Assembly (NCBI GenBank): GCA_021018815.1
Contig: JAITYX010000002.1
Location: 14,291,001 to 14,355,000, forward strand
Length of the DNA stretch: 64,000 nt
Reading direction: 5' to 3'
Source of the DNA: Talinum fruticosum
Lineage: Eukaryota > Streptophyta > Magnoliopsida > Caryophyllales > Talinaceae
Part shown: in pieces, positions 1 through 10,734 of the stretch
Layout of the letters: every line of letters begins with the position of its first letter
Numbering within the stretch: position 1 is the first letter of the stretch
The notes under the pieces: model-generated
Database searches by the model: none
What the model saw: only the letters and a program-made list of their open reading frames with translations
What the model was told of the DNA's origin: nothing
Program-made: the position numbers and the translations under genes

Positions 1-25
1 CTCCCTCTTCCTTCAGGAATCAATA

Positions 26-1432
26 ATGGCGGGTGTTAGCTCTGATGGATTTGAACAAGAAACCTACAAACTTAAGCTCGTATTCGAAGATTTCATCAGA
101 CCCGAGCAACATGAACTACCTGAAGCTTCTAGCCAACCTCATTACTTAGGCCCCATTGATCTGTGCATGCTATCCATAGACCATATGCAGAAGGGTCTTC
201 TTTTTCATTCCAAGCCTCAACTCCTTGCCACCTTTTTCCACAACCTCAAGCGCTCCCTCTCTCTCTCCTTGCTCCATTTTTACCCGCTACTTGGCCGACT
301 TGCCACTGAGATTTACGCCCATGAGCATGCTTCCTGGATCTACGTGGACTGCTCCAAGGGCCCTGGAGCTCGCCTCCTCCATGCCTCTGTCGACCTCTCT
401 GTATCGGATATACTCTCCTCAACCGACCTTCATCCAGTCGTTAGATCGTTTTTTGATCTTGGAGAGAGGGCGGTGAACCATGATGGCCACACCAGGCCGC
501 TGCTATCGATCCAAGCCACGGAGCTTCTAGATGGGATGTTCATTGGGTTCACCGTGAACCACTCGGTAGCAGATGGTACCTCCCTTTGGCACTTCATCTC
601 TAGCTTATCGGAAATATTTCTTCAACTAGAGAGCGGGAAAAATGAGGCCTCCATATCTCTATCCAAAACCCCCATATACGGGCCTTTCTTGCCCGAAGGT
701 TACGGCCCAGTTTTCAAGCTGCCTTACATCGAACCGGAAGAGTTCGTTTCTCGGTTCGAACCGAGATTTTTAAGAGAGAAAATTTTTTATTTTTCAGGCG
801 GCGCAATAGCAAAGCTCAAGGCCCAAGCCCAAAGTGAGGCTGGGACTGAAGCCCATAAAATCTCCTCCTTTCAGGCCTTGTGCGCATTTTTTTGGTTGTC
901 AGTGACGAAGGCCCGAAATCTAGGACCCGATGAAGAGACCACCTTCACAATAGTTACGAATGCCCGGCCCAGGTTGAATCCGCCAGTCTCCGATGCCCTC
1001 TTCCGAAATCTCATTGTTCCCGCACAGGCATCGTGCAAGGTAAGTGAGATTTTGGGCCATGACCTGGGATGGGCTTCTCTACTGGTTCACAGAGGCATAA
1101 TGGCCCAAGATGACAAAGCAGTGCTTGAGTTTATAAACTCGATGGTGAAGACTCCTTCTGTAGGCCAAACAGGTTCGGAAACAGCATTTTATATACCCAA
1201 CAGTTTGTTGGTAGGTGGAGCGCCAAAGTTCAATATGTATGGGCCTGAATTTGGGCTGGGAAGAGCGGTGGCTGTCTTAGCCGGCTATGCGAATAAGGAT
1301 GACGGTAAGGTGGTGGCAAATCCAGGACGTGAAGGAGGGGGAAGTGTCGACTTGGACGTTTGTCTTAAGCCTGACATTATGGATGCTCTTGAGTTAGATG
1401 ACCATTTTATGAGTTATGTATCATCAAATTAA
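26..1432 (+). CDS. BAHD acyltransferase, intact (copy 1)
   Basis: Uninterrupted 468-residue single-exon frame, the usual length for a BAHD acyl-CoA-dependent acyltransferase. The family moves an acyl group from acyl-CoA to an alcohol or amine in the cytosol; the substrate here is unknown. The catalytic HxxxD motif is NHSVADG with H179 and D183. The C-terminal structural motif, normally DFGWG, is EFGLG at residues 408-412 inside MYGPEFGLGRAVAV. The tail (NPGREGGGSVDLDVCLKP) is typical of At3g50280-like uncharacterised acetyltransferases. The start ATG lies in AATAATGGCG, a context kept in copies at 14845 and 26321. Only 25 bases of 5' leader are in the window, so its promoter is not visible. 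The 3' flank is interrupted 120 bp downstream by a hAT element. Family assignment is firm; orthology to any characterised enzyme is not. Confidence 0.93.
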   Translation: MAGVSSDGFEQETYKLKLVFEDFIRPEQHELPEASSQPHYLGPIDLCMLSIDHMQKGLLFHSKPQLLATFFHNLKRSLSLSLLHFYPLLGRLATEIYAHEHASWIYVDCSKGPGARLLHASVDLSVSDILSSTDLHPVVRSFFDLGERAVNHDGHTRPLLSIQATELLDGMFIGFTVNHSVADGTSLWHFISSLSEIFLQLESGKNEASISLSKTPIYGPFLPEGYGPVFKLPYIEPEEFVSRFEPRFLREKIFYFSGGAIAKLKAQAQSEAGTEAHKISSFQALCAFFWLSVTKARNLGPDEETTFTIVTNARPRLNPPVSDALFRNLIVPAQASCKVSEILGHDLGWASLLVHRGIMAQDDKAVLEFINSMVKTPSVGQTGSETAFYIPNSLLVGGAPKFNMYGPEFGLGRAVAVLAGYANKDDGKVVANPGREGGGSVDLDVCLKPDIMDALELDDHFMSYVSSN

Positions 1433-1551
1433 AAAAATAAAGTTAAATATATCCTACCTATCTGATCCTATGCATAAATTGTCGTATTGTTCAAATACAA
1501 ATTCATGAAGAAATATCAATGAAATATCGGTTTAATTGGCATTGTTACTAC

Positions 1552-3419
1552 TAGACCTGGGCAATGGACTGGGAGTCGATTGGTCTAAATGATCGGGCTT
1601 AAAAATAGAGTACAAGCCCGTTTAATTATTTATTTGGGTTGGGCATTTAATGGGCTGCCATTTAACGTAGTTAAACGGGCCGGGTACTGGGCATGCCAAT
1701 GGGCCGCTGCACTCTACTCTCTCACTCTGATGCTTCATCGCTCTATCTCTCGCTCTGTCTCTCACCGGATATTGGCCCCCTTTCAAATCCCGCCCTCCAC
1801 CGCCGTGACCCCGAACCCCTTAATCTCTCTCTCTCTGAATCGTTCAAATTCCCACAGCAGAATCGTATCGTTCCTCTAGCCAGGAAGTTTGCCCAGATTT
1901 TTACCCAGTTGTTCAAGGTAAGTCCCTTAATCGATTCTCTTCAATTCTTGTTCTAGGGTTTTTCGTTGCTTCTGTTTGATTTCCGCGAAGCTCTCCAATG
2001 TTATTGTGACTAAATTTAAGCAGCCATACATTTGTCATATCTTGACGTACCATCGGAAATAATCTGAGAGAGAGAGCGAGCGAGATAATTGGAGTATAAG
2101 GAAGGAAGGAAGGTATAGGAATGATAGCAAGCGAAGGGGAAAGAGAGACTCGTGATGAATAAGGGTGAAGGAGCGCAATAACGTATAATTGACATATCGA
2201 AAGCAGCGAAGGAAACGTCAAATTGTATGTGTTTTTAAGTTTTGGGAGATTTTTGAATGCCTCCAAACGTATAAAGAGCTAAATTTAGGTTCTGAAGGCT
2301 TGGGGAAGAGGGGAGGGAAGGTAAATGCACTTGAAGGCTTTTATAAAGAGCTAAAAATAATTTTCGATAAAAACTTCAGTCTCTAGTATAATCAGTAAAT
2401 TCTTGTGGGAGCAGGCAATTTGATGTTGCCTGAGACTCAGAGTATGCAGTTTGCCATTAGAAGGTGGAGGCTTTTGTGTGCATTTTAAATTGAAGTATAC
2501 TTCTGGATTTCAACAAATCTTGTTTGGGCAGGATCCACTGTGTTATACAGCCTAAGTTCCAATATGTCTTCTCTTATTGATACAGTTGAGTCTTTACTTA
2601 TTTGTAAAGTGAAAGATGGAGTATATGCTACTTGGGTTGCTGTTGTTACATCTTAGTAAGCTTATCGTCTTTTACTTCTGCTGTACCACTAATGGATCGA
2701 TTCTCCCCTCCCCTGCGGGGTCCCTTCACCTGCCGAATGTTATCCCCATGGATCTTCGTAATATGGATTGTTAAACATGCAGGGTGTGGTGGGATGTTTA
2801 TGAGCACTATGGTTTCAGAAAATTGGCGTCTTTGACGTGTGAAATACTGATTACTGATTAATTTGATTATCCATTAATCGTTATGGAAATCTCTCACGAA
2901 TCAGAACGATGCAACCGGGGAAGGTTCAAGGCGATGTTTCTTTGTATTTCTCTTATAATGTATGTTTTATTGTTAATTCAAGCTCATGGAAGGATAGGAA
3001 TGATTTACATCAAACCAAGATCAGTACAAGCATCATGGGACAAAGCCCTCAGGTTGTGGCAGTCCAAAATTGCTTTGGAGGTCTCCACGGACCTTCCCAC
3101 GGCCTGTGGGAGCACCCGTGGTGGGTATTTTGGGTTAAATAAATCGCTGCTGGCCACCACGGCTTGCCCCACAGCCTGTGGGGGCACTTGCAGTGGGTAT
3201 TTTGAGTTAAGTAAATCCCTGTTGGCCACCACGGCCTGCCCCACAGCCTGTGGGGGCACCCGTGGTGGGTATTTTGGGTGGCAATGGCTCAAATTGGGTG
3301 GGCCTTGGGTGGTCAGGGCCATTTGACCTATGACCCAGCCCGACCCATTTAAAAATTGCTTCCCAGCCCAGCCCGTTAAATAAATGGGCTGGCCTGACCC
3401 GGCCCGTTGCCCAGGTCTA
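1552..3419. mobile_element. Non-autonomous hAT element, 1868 bp, with exact TSD
   Basis: Terminal inverted repeats TAGACCTGGGCAA (1552-1564) and TTGCCCAGGTCTA (3407-3419) are perfect over 13 bp. The flanking 8-bp direct repeats GTTACTAC (1544-1551 and 3420-3427) are the hAT hallmark. The paralogous 3' flank of the copy at 10735 (near 12240-12255) has the uninterrupted target. GGCCCG/CGGGCC motifs recur just inside both ends, as in hAT subterminal regions. No transposase frame is present. The interior holds a CT-rich stretch resembling a transcribed leader followed by a splice-donor-like AAGGTAAG (about 1914-1921), and a GC-rich 72-bp minisatellite. The leader may come from an autonomous relative or from a captured host gene; I cannot tell which. 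Confidence 0.88.
3095..3290. repeat. 72-bp minisatellite inside the hAT element
   Basis: Three imperfect units with period 72 (CCTGTGGG recurs at about 3103, 3175 and 3247), each containing GGCCACCACGG, CCCCACAGCCTGTGGGGGCA and GGTGGGTATTTTG. The same array with the same flank is present in reverse orientation in the solo LTR at 5068-5345. Overlapping open frames on both strands here are by-products of the GC-rich repeat. Confidence 0.85.
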
Positions 3420-3427
3420 GTTACTAC

Positions 3428-3824
3428 TACTGGCACCTTAATCTTGGCAGTCTTATGTGGTCCATTCTTATCTTAGCCTATTTCCTCCTACTTGGCCAGC
3501 CCTATCATAGTAACTGTGAAAAAATTATGCATGTCTACTAGATATTAGTAACGGTAAGGAATCCTTCTCACAAAAAGATTGCACTATAGTATCATTGGCA
3601 TCAGAGAGTGAAATGCATACGGCTTAATTCTCTTATTGGAATAATTTGATCAATTTGCTTCTGACACAGTTAAAATCGGTGTGTTTCTAAAAGCTTATAA
3701 AAAATAGTATATTATTACCAAAAAAGACATTAAATTAAATGTAAAATTTAATGTATTTTTTAACCAAATTTTAATTTTAGACCACAATTCATCATAGTTG
3801 TTAATTATAGTATTTATAACATGA
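3428..3824. other. 3' flank of copy 1, shared with other units
   Basis: AT-rich non-coding DNA closely similar to 12246-12655 and, with more change, to 16345-16590 and 17560-17690. It is the continuation of the gene 3' flank after the hAT insertion and serves as the landing site of the next LTR. No gene seen. Confidence 0.75.
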
Positions 3825-5067
3825 TACATTGTAACACCCTAAAAAAACCATTAAGAAAAAAATATTTGATTAATATATATGATTTATTCTCTAAACGACT
3901 TAATTTAATAGTTGGTTACAATAAAATTCATAATGTGCTAGTTAACTTATATATATGTGTTTATTTACAAATTTGTTAGTTAACGGTTAACTTAGTTGGA
4001 AATAATATTAGGAGTAAGCTTAGAAAATATTTATTTGGCTTGCTAATTGTTTAGATGGAATAGTATCATAGCTTGATTAACATCCTAAGTTTTAAACATG
4101 CAAAACATGCTTATATCTTCCCAAATGAGCATTTAGGCAAAAAGAAAAAAAAAATCTGATAGCTTGTACCCTTTTCTTGGCTCATTACTGCAACTATCAT
4201 CCCTAGCCTACTAGTTCCTAGTCCCACATGCTTCACCATCATTGTACCCACTCCAAATCTGGTGTATAGATCAAAGGTGAGGCACAAACTAAAGGGGTTG
4301 GCTCATTTTATCTGGAAAAGGAAATCCAGCAACTCTAAATAGAGGGAGGAGAGAAGAGAGAGAGAGAAAGGAGGGGAAATCAAAGGAGACACTTTGCTTC
4401 AACCTCCCTTGGTCCAAGTTTCAACTCCTTCATCTTTAATCACTTCCATTGAGGATAGAGGTAAGAATAAAGGTTAAAAAATTGAAGGGTCAAGAATACA
4501 ACCATCAAGGACTTAACACCAACCATAATTAAGGTGAGTTTCCTTCTTCTCCCAAATATATATTACTTTCCAATCAAAATGAATTTCGTAAGTGTGCTTG
4601 TAGACCAACCTTAAATGCTCAAAACTTCAAGAAATTGTTGCATGCATGTGTTTTGGAGTGGTTCATTGATATAAATATGCTAGGAGGATGTTAGAGAGGG
4701 AAAATGAGTAGAAACATGATCATTGTCATTTACTTGGTTATGCTTCTCTTTTGTTGCTATAATTTTGTGCATGAAGATGGAAATGTATCAAATATGTTTA
4801 AATCTTTGTGAAAATTGTGGTTTTGTTGAGGGTTGGATTTGACATTTGTTAGAGACTATACTTGGCATAATACTCTTGGGGATCGATGATCGGAAATGTG
4901 TGTTTGCCCAAAACTCGATATGAGAAGTAGGTATCTTGCATGTGCATTTTAATGGGTCTCATCAAGCTAATATGATACTTAGAATGTTGGAAAATTTATA
5001 AAACGAACCCTTTATAGACATCCCGCAAGGATAAAATAGGTAGAAGATGAGAAATGGAGTTTGGGAG

Positions 5068-5345
5068 CCACTGCCACCCACCACGGGTGCCCCCACAGGC
5101 TGCAGGGCAGGCCGTGGTGGCCAACAGCGATTTAATTAACCCAAAATACCCACCACGGTGCCCCCACAGGCTGCAGGGCAGGCCGTGGTGGCCAACAGCG
5201 ATTTAATTAACCCAAAATACCCACCACGGTGCCCCCACAGGCTGTGGGGTAGGCCGTGGTGGCTAGCAGTGATTTAATTGACCCAAAATACCCACCGCGG
5301 GTGCTCCCACAGGTCGTGGGGTAGCCCGTGGTGGCCACCAGAAGT
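5068..5345. repeat. 71-72-bp GC-rich minisatellite in solo LTR
   Basis: Four units; the CACAGG step recurs at about 5095, 5166, 5237 and 5309. Each unit has CCCACCACGG, GCCCCCACAGG and GGCCGTGGTGGCC. Reverse complement of the array at 3095-3290, with a shared flank (GACCTCCAAAGCAATTTTGG near 5425). Confidence 0.88.
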
Positions 5346-5640
5346 CCCCATTAACCGTGGGAAGGTCCTTGCTGGCCTTTAGAGCCAACCATTAACCTCC
5401 ACTAGCCGTGGGAAGGTCCGTGGAGACCTCCAAAGCAATTTTGGACTCCCGCAACCTGAGGGCTTTGTCCCGTGATACTTGTAAACCTTGTATGTTATGT
5501 CGAGAAGCGAATCTAAGACTTGAAGTATGACTATGGGTTTCATGAAATAATTTACTAAATACATATGTGAAGAAATGATAGAGATAACAACCATAACGTT
5601 AAATGGGAGGTTGAATTCTTGGATTTGAGCACTTTGCCAG

Positions 5641-6259
5641 TACGAAATCTAGGAAGGTGACATGAGATAATATTCCGGCCTACGGGTGGCGGCTTTCACT
5701 CCTAGATCATGAGTCCTTCCGGGTAGTAAACTTGGGTATACGCGTGAGTGGTTCCGAGTCCCAGTACCATAGTATATTGGGTCGGCTCACAGGCGTCAAA
5801 ATACGAAATCTAGAAAGGTGACTTATTCCGACCTGAGGGCAGCGGCTTTCACTCCTAGATTACGAGTCTTTCCGGGTAGTAAACTTGGGTATACGTGTGA
5901 GTGGTACCGAGTCCCAGTACCGTGGTATGTTGGGTCGGCTCACAGGCGTCAAAATACGAAATCTAGGAATGTGACTTATTCCGGCCTGAGGGCAGCGGCT
6001 TTCACTCCTATATTATGAGTCCTCCCGGATAGGAAACTTGAGTATACACGTGAGTGTTTTCGAATCCCTGTACCGTCGTACATTGGGTCGGCTCACAAGC
6101 GTCGAAATACCAAGTCTAGGAAGGTGACACATTCCGACCCACGGATAGCGGCTTTCACTCCTAGATTACAAGTCCTCCCGGATAGGAAACTTGTACACAC
6201 GCTTGAGTGGTTCCAAATCTCAGTACCGTTGTACGTTGGGTCGACTCACAGGCGTCATT
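5641..6259. repeat. Tandem repeat of about 153 bp, four copies, in solo LTR
   Basis: Units start at TACGAAATCTAGG-like words at 5641, 5802, 5955 and 6108. Each contains GCGGCTTTCACTCCTA, a TCCGGGTAGTAAACTTG-like word and GGGTCGGCTCACAGGCGTC. The first unit is about 161 bp, the others 152-153 bp. Non-coding. Confidence 0.9.
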
Positions 6260-7165
6260 TGAGTACCAGGGTACTAATTTTTCCCTAAAGAAATTAAAGA
6301 TGATAAAAATTAAGCTAAGCTCCAGATTGGGAATTGATTAATCACATTTATGAAGGAAATGTGGTTCACTTAAGTTCTAATGCATCATGGTTTTCCCATT
6401 CGATTAAGGGTGGAGTAAGGTAAGATTATCTTTATGATGCGACTTGACTACTAATATTATAGTCATTATGTATTGATTGCTATTATATCTATATATATGT
6501 ATGCATGCAAAGTTATTTTGGTTTTTGGGAGGCGAAGGACTCCCATTGAGTTGTAGTTGCTCATCCCCCTACTTTTCATATTTTCAAATCCAGAGCAATA
6601 GTAAGGTTCCTAAAAATCTTTGTCATTTTGGAGACTGTTTTGATGCCCTCTTAGCTACAAGAAACTTTAGTGCATTGATTACTTATGTTTAATTATGTGT
6701 GCTTTTGGGTATGATGTGTAAGATTTATTTGGTAACCAGGCATGCCTGTAACTAGAGGTTTGTTGGCATTTATAGACGCTCTGATTCGGCCTCGGTGGCC
6801 CCTACCAAAACTCCGTCATTATTGTACTTTGTTTTATGGTGTAAGGTTGTATGAGCCCAAAAGTTTAACCTGAAGCCGTGTGGGCTCAAGACTCATCGCA
6901 ACTTGTCTATCGAAAAAAGATGGGGGTTTCTAGCTCAACTTCCAATAGTTTAGCAAACAGGTTATGTTTGTCAAGTTGTTCCCTAGATCAGCCTTAAAGA
7001 TCCTTGAAAAGGGTCCTGGTGATGTGACGTCTCTACCCGGGGTCGGGGCATTACATACATTATACTTGTAGATCACGTGTGATTAGATAATGGGATAAAT
7101 AAAAAATACAAAAGAAGGGTTTAGAAACCAAAAACAAAAATTCCATTGTAATTTTTGAAATTATG

Positions 7166-9930
7166 TGTAACGCCCCAAACCTGTAATCACCGGTTTTAGT
7201 TTTAAACAAACCGCTAATCGATGATTAGCGCAACGGAAAGGAGGTCAGGGGCATTACCGCCGCCTTTACCAGAGGTAAGGGTAAGGCTCTGAATATATCT
7301 ATATGTATTTTACCCGTGGTTATACCTTGCTAGGCAGCTACAACTTATGCAAAAGGTACATGTTAGACTTGCTAAATAAATCAACGGTACTTGATTGCTA
7401 ATACCCCAATTTGCCACTGCAAGCCTCTAAATCCCGAACAGAACTTTTCTTTGCTTTATACCTTCAACATCTTTACCTAAAATAAAACAAGAAAATATTT
7501 TCGCAATGTGAGCCAAAGCTCAATGCGTCCACTATCATGCTGCAAAATAAAGGTTATGAAAATAGTTGAGTTGAGCGCATGCATTTCAATTCATTTGTAA
7601 ATAAGAGGGAGTGAATAATGTAAAACTGTTGTTAATTAATTATCTGAATGGATCCCTTACGATCATCGGGTTTCCCTAAACGCATGTGCACACACCCACA
7701 CCGATCGGATAGTTCGATTGAAGGCTGTCAACAGTTACGGTGTTACCAACCTGAATATTGAGACGTATCAAATAATGGCACTTGATGCGCGGGTCCATAT
7801 TAATGAAGGCAAATACTGTTTGCAAATGATTCTTTGTTATTGTTGATATCGGTCATATCCGGCCTTGATTTGTAAATAAAACATTGAAGGGCACGATCAA
7901 TGAACGTACCTGATAAATTGCGATTTGGTTGTTAATTTGAACTTGATTCATTTCCTTGCGACTTTGAGCAGGACCGTTGAATGTACGTCGACTGATGACC
8001 TTAAATAAGAGTTAATAAAGTAAGATTTTGCTTAGGACTTATATTCCTTGATTAAGTTTAATTATACTTTTATCATTTATTTTTAACATGATTTATGCCT
8101 TATATTATTATGATTAATTATTTCTAATTTATGTGTTAAGTTACCTCTATTAATGCATATAGTTAATTTACTATGAATTATTATTATATAATCTAAAACA
8201 TGCATTATAACACTATTTAACTTATTTACTATTATTTTTACAATTTATTGTTGATATGCATTATTTATTATGTTTTTACTAACTTAATCACTAATTCATT
8301 TACTTCATCATGTATTTAGAAAATTAGTCATCTAAGTTATAGCTTTGCCAATATTTTTGTTTATTATTAAGCATGAACATAATAAACTAATTAACCTTAT
8401 GACATTATTCTTATCTTTTCTAAATTTATTTACCCATAACTTCTAACAAGCTTATTTAAACTAAAGTATATATGGATAATTAAATTTCCTTTCTTTACTA
8501 ACATGATTATATTTTCTGTAAATTTTAGATTTTATTTAATTTATTTAATTAAGTTATCATAATTTAGGGTTAGGGTTTTACCATAAAGAGTGAATAGAAG
8601 CAAGGGTGGTGGTAATTGATAGGAGAAGCTGGTGGTGGCATGGTGGCGGCAGGGTGGCGTGCAGGCAACAGAGGTGGTGCTGGTGGCAGGGGCGGTGCCT
8701 TGGCGGCAGTGATGGTGGCTGGTGGTGGCTAGTGTTTTTAAGGAAGGTGGATTTTTAAGGCATAAAAGGGGAGAGAGAAAGTGTATGCTTGGTGGCTGAG
8801 GTGGCGGTGATAGGCGGCAGGTAGGTTGGAGATGGGTGGCAGGTGGGGCTTTCCGGTGACAGGCGGTGGTTGGAGCCCGTGGTGGTTGCTGGCGGAGGCT
8901 GAAGGTGGTGGTGAAAGTGGGAGGGATGATGGTGGAAGTTGGTGATTATGGTAGTTTTGGCTTGCATTTTCCGGTGATGGGGTGGTCGGTTGGTCGGTCT
9001 GAATGTGGATATGGGTTCAATGCAAGTTGTTGAAGGGTTCTATTTGGAGGTGTCCGGCTAAAGGGGCCGGTGGGCGGCTGTGGAGGTGGCCGAAGTAGTG
9101 GTTCTGGGCAGGTAAGGGAGGAGAGAGAAAATGGATTAAAATTAGGTTTTTGGGTTGAATTTTTCTGATTTAATCAATTATATTTATACTAATCTTTATC
9201 CTAATCTTTATGGCTTTGCTTTCCTTTATCTTAATCTCCATTTGACATTTGGTAAGGTGCATGCTAAGTAAGGTAATTTGTCAACATTCTAAGCATGCTT
9301 AGTGTGGATTTTGGGTGTTAAATTCTTATTTGACCCCAAAATTCATTGTTATCCAAATTAATACTAATTATTATCTTTATTATCATGCTTATCATCAGCA
9401 TTGTCATTGTTATTATCTTCTATTATTTTTATTTTTATTTTTATTTTATTTTATAATTATTATTATTTTTGTTATTGTATTATTATAACTATTATTACTT
9501 TTGTTTATTGTTAATATTATGGTTTGATTGTTATTACCTAATGTGCTTTAAATATATGATTATTTATAATTATATTTGGTTAGCAAAGTTATTTTAAAAA
9601 TGGTGTTTGGATATTTGTTTAGTTATAAATTGTGCTAATTGTTATTAGTTATGTATGTACATATATATAAAGTTTGGATTTATGAGAACTTATTTATGAT
9701 TTAGTTTAGGAATTAAATATGGCTTATGTGAATACAAGTATTTAGATAATATGTTAAAATTTTACGAAAAATATCGGTCATCTGTTGTCATTGTTCGTAT
9801 CTCAGGTCCTACAAGAAAAATTTTGATACACATATATATGATATGAAAATATTTTGAAATTGAAATGTACGCGCTTATTATAATTTGGTGTATTATGTTA
9901 ATATGTTATAATTATGGATGGGTTGTTACA
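7166..9930 (-). mobile_element. Solo LTR, 2765 bp (second family)
   Basis: Ends TGTAACGCCCC...GGGTTGTTACA, flanked by 5-bp duplications TTATG (7161-7165 and 9931-9935). The paralogous site near 12750-12760 is uninterrupted. Start-side words (ATTACCGCCG, CGCATGCATTTCAATTCATT) and overall length match the element at 18970-21720, so they are one family. Orientation is inferred as minus, because TGTAACAACCC is the more usual 5' end and GGGGCGTTACA the more usual 3' end. It contains a low-complexity GGTGGC-rich block (about 8600-9110) and a TTTAGGGTTAGGG word near 8565. No coding frame. Confidence 0.85.
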
Positions 9931-9935
9931 TTATG

Positions 9936-10734
9936 TTATTAGATAATAGCTTTGTTTGACAATTAACTACTAATTGTTAGTCAACTAATTAATTAATTAT
10001 TAATTATTTATATTAATTGTTTTCAGAAAATAAATATTTGATGAAATTAAAAAATTACTAAAAATTTTTCTATGATTTTTTCCATCAAAATTTTTTTCTT
10101 TTTTTTTTCAATTCAAACAAGGGAAATTTTTTTTCACATTTTTTTCTTTCCTTTTAATTTTCTTAGAATTAAATGGAGCATAAGCGAATGTGGAAGAATT
10201 GGGGTTTTTCACAGTAAAATTAAAAGAAAAATTTAATCATAATTAGGGACAGAAAAAATAAATAATTGAAATTTAATTCAAATATAATAGGACCAAAAAA
10301 ATTACACAAATGAAAATTCAGCACCCAAAACTCACTTCACTTTCCCCCAATTAAAACAAAAGGTGAGTGGATCCCATTGCATCCATTCTCTTCCACAATC
10401 GGATAGAAACACGTGCTCGAAAAGGCCGAGAGTCACGGAGCCCACGCGCTGGATCTCCAATCCTGGATCGGCCACTAAAAATGATCCACCTCATTTGGTC
10501 TCCCACATTGCCTTTGATGTGTGGGAGAAGCTCCACCGTAGCAATACAACGAATGTTAATTTTCTGGCATCTACGGATTGTTTTGTCACAATCATTTGCA
10601 TTAAATTATACGACGACGCATCCATATGAAATTTGACTTCATTTATATGTTCAATTTCAGTGAAATTCTCTAATTCTCTCTTTCCTTCTCTTCTCCATTT
10701 TTCTGTTCTCTCCCTCTTCCTGCAGGAATCAATA
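9936..10734. other. Upstream region and leader of copy 2
   Basis: AT-rich spacer to about 10330, then a stretch similar to the upstream regions of the copies at 14845 and 24.4-25.2 kb (GGATCGGCCACTAAAAATGA; TCTGGCATCTACGGATTG). It ends in the CT-rich leader TTCTGTTCTCTCCCTCTTCC shared by four copies. This is the inferred promoter and 5' UTR. No gene. Confidence 0.6.

Larger units (their letters stand above)
3830..7055 (+). mobile_element. Solo LTR, 3226 bp, Ty3/gypsy-like
   Basis: Begins TGTAACACCC and ends GGGGCATTACA, the TG...CA ends typical of plant Ty3/gypsy chromovirus (Tekay/Del-type) LTRs. Flanked by 5-bp duplications TACAT (3825-3829 and 7056-7060); the paralogous unit at about 12645-12665 gives the empty site. 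There is no gag or pol frame and no internal domain, so this is a solo LTR left by recombination between the two LTRs. A CTAAATAG box near 4336 followed by GA-rich sequence fits promoter and R regions on the + strand. It holds two tandem-repeat arrays (5068-5345 and 5641-6259). The family name is inferred from the end sequences only. Confidence 0.85.

Noticed and set aside
2883..3436. Overlapping open frames of 143-147 codons on both strands
   Set aside because: They are produced by the GC-rich 72-bp minisatellite inside the hAT element; the residues repeat with the array and show no domain.
5641..6259. Centromeric satellite suggested by the 153-bp period
   Set aside because: Only four units, confined to one LTR with its own TSD, in a gene array; no sign of a centromere.
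8564..8581. Telomere-like TTTAGGGTTAGGG word
   Set aside because: Two short units inside an LTR; no array, so chance or a promoter telo-box at most.
8755..8967. His/Pro/Thr-rich minus-strand frame
   Set aside because: Translation of a GGTGGC-rich low-complexity stretch within a solo LTR.
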